Below, piece by piece: positions 5,303 to 5,572 of a stretch of 5,572 nt of DNA. The DNA is taken from NCBI GenBank assembly GCA_937942465.1, contig CALDEO010000135.1:1-5572 (forward strand), in the 5' to 3' direction. The position numbers and the translations under genes were made by a program. The notes under the pieces were generated by a model. The model was not told the origin of the DNA, did not search any database, and worked only from the letters and a program-made list of their open reading frames with translations. How positions within the stretch are numbered: position 1 is the first letter of the stretch; every line of letters starts with the position of its first letter. Source of the DNA: an uncultured Saprospiraceae bacterium (GTDB taxonomy: Bacteria > Bacteroidota > Bacteroidia > Chitinophagales > Saprospiraceae).

Positions 5303-5572
5303 CTACTTTTTTGCTCTTATAATCAATCTCAACGATTGGTCATAACTCATGTAACTCCACATCCAATTAAGTAAAACAAACATTTTGTTTTTACCTCCAA
5401 CTAGAGCAAACAAATGAACGAACAACCACAAGATCCATGCAAAGAAACCCTTCAACTGCATTGAAGGTAGATCTGCAACTGCTTTATTACGACCGATCGT
5501 AGCCATCGTACCGAGATCTTTATATTTGAATATATCCCCTTTCTTTTTCTTTAATTCCTTAGCTAAGTATAC
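5303..5572 (-). CDS. ndh: Type II NADH dehydrogenase (NDH-2), C-terminal 89 residues (5' end beyond window)
   Basis: NDH-2 is a single-subunit FAD enzyme on the inner face of the cytoplasmic membrane that passes electrons from NADH to quinone (menaquinone in most Bacteroidota) without pumping protons. The visible frame runs from the right edge (VYLAKELKKKKGDIFKYKDL) to the stop at 5303. Its marks are FKYKDLGTMATIGRNKAVADLP (15-36), the conserved end of the FAD domain, then the aromatic amphipathic region KGFFAWILWLFVHLFALVGG (41-60), then MFVLLNWMWSYMSYDQSLRLII (64-85), which binds the membrane in this family. The FAD and NADH dinucleotide-binding motifs lie outside the window. ATG at 5506 is an internal Met, not the start, because the open frame continues through it. 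A degraded copy of this same 3' end lies at 4062-4220. Confidence 0.95.
   Translation of the reverse strand, partial: VYLAKELKKKKGDIFKYKDLGTMATIGRNKAVADLPSMQLKGFFAWILWLFVHLFALVGGKNKMFVLLNWMWSYMSYDQSLRLIIRAKK

Noticed and set aside
5303..5506. The 67-codon minus ORF as a stand-alone small membrane protein
   Set aside because: The frame stays open upstream to the window edge and encodes FKYKDLGT, the conserved lead-in of NDH-2, so this is the tail of ndh.

Overview
The window comes from an AT-rich Bacteroidota genome, not resolved below phylum. The evidence is the choice-of-anchor L surface protein, the 67K-type SppA, a YceI protein ending in the RTDYDVRYGSGSFFDNLGDK motif usual in this phylum, an SPFH lipoprotein, a type II NADH dehydrogenase, and a TAnnTTTG promoter element. 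No phage, transposase, CRISPR, tRNA or rRNA is visible.

Layout: (i) 1-774, minus strand: N-terminal part of a secreted choice-of-anchor L protein, running off the left edge. (ii) 775-1000: divergent promoter region. (iii) 1001-2761, plus: full-length sppA, ending in a long hairpin terminator. (iv) 2812-3185: gene-free, with a C-rich hairpin, a perfect inverted repeat, two small palindromes and a possible promoter. (v) 3186-3758, plus: yceI-family gene, followed by two touching hairpins, the second a textbook terminator. (vi) 3887-4298: a convergent gap that is not empty. It holds a decayed minus-strand copy of the ndh 3' end and the terminator of the next gene. (vii) 4299-5078, minus: SPFH/prohibitin-family lipoprotein. 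(viii) 5303-5572, minus: C-terminal 89 residues of ndh, running off the right edge.

The genes do not form one pathway. All act at or beyond the cytoplasmic membrane: membrane peptidase, periplasmic lipid-binding protein, SPFH lipoprotein, membrane NADH oxidation and an exported surface protein. sppA and yceI each have their own terminator, so they look like single transcription units.

The most notable observation is the ndh remnant at 4062-4220. It aligns without gaps to the intact ndh 3' end for at least 110 positions (76 identical by hand count), shares the stop codon position, and carries an internal TGA and a 2-base length change. The SPFH gene therefore lies between an intact ndh and a dead ndh tail in the same orientation, which points to a past duplication or deletion. 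I found no convincing new multi-gene system.
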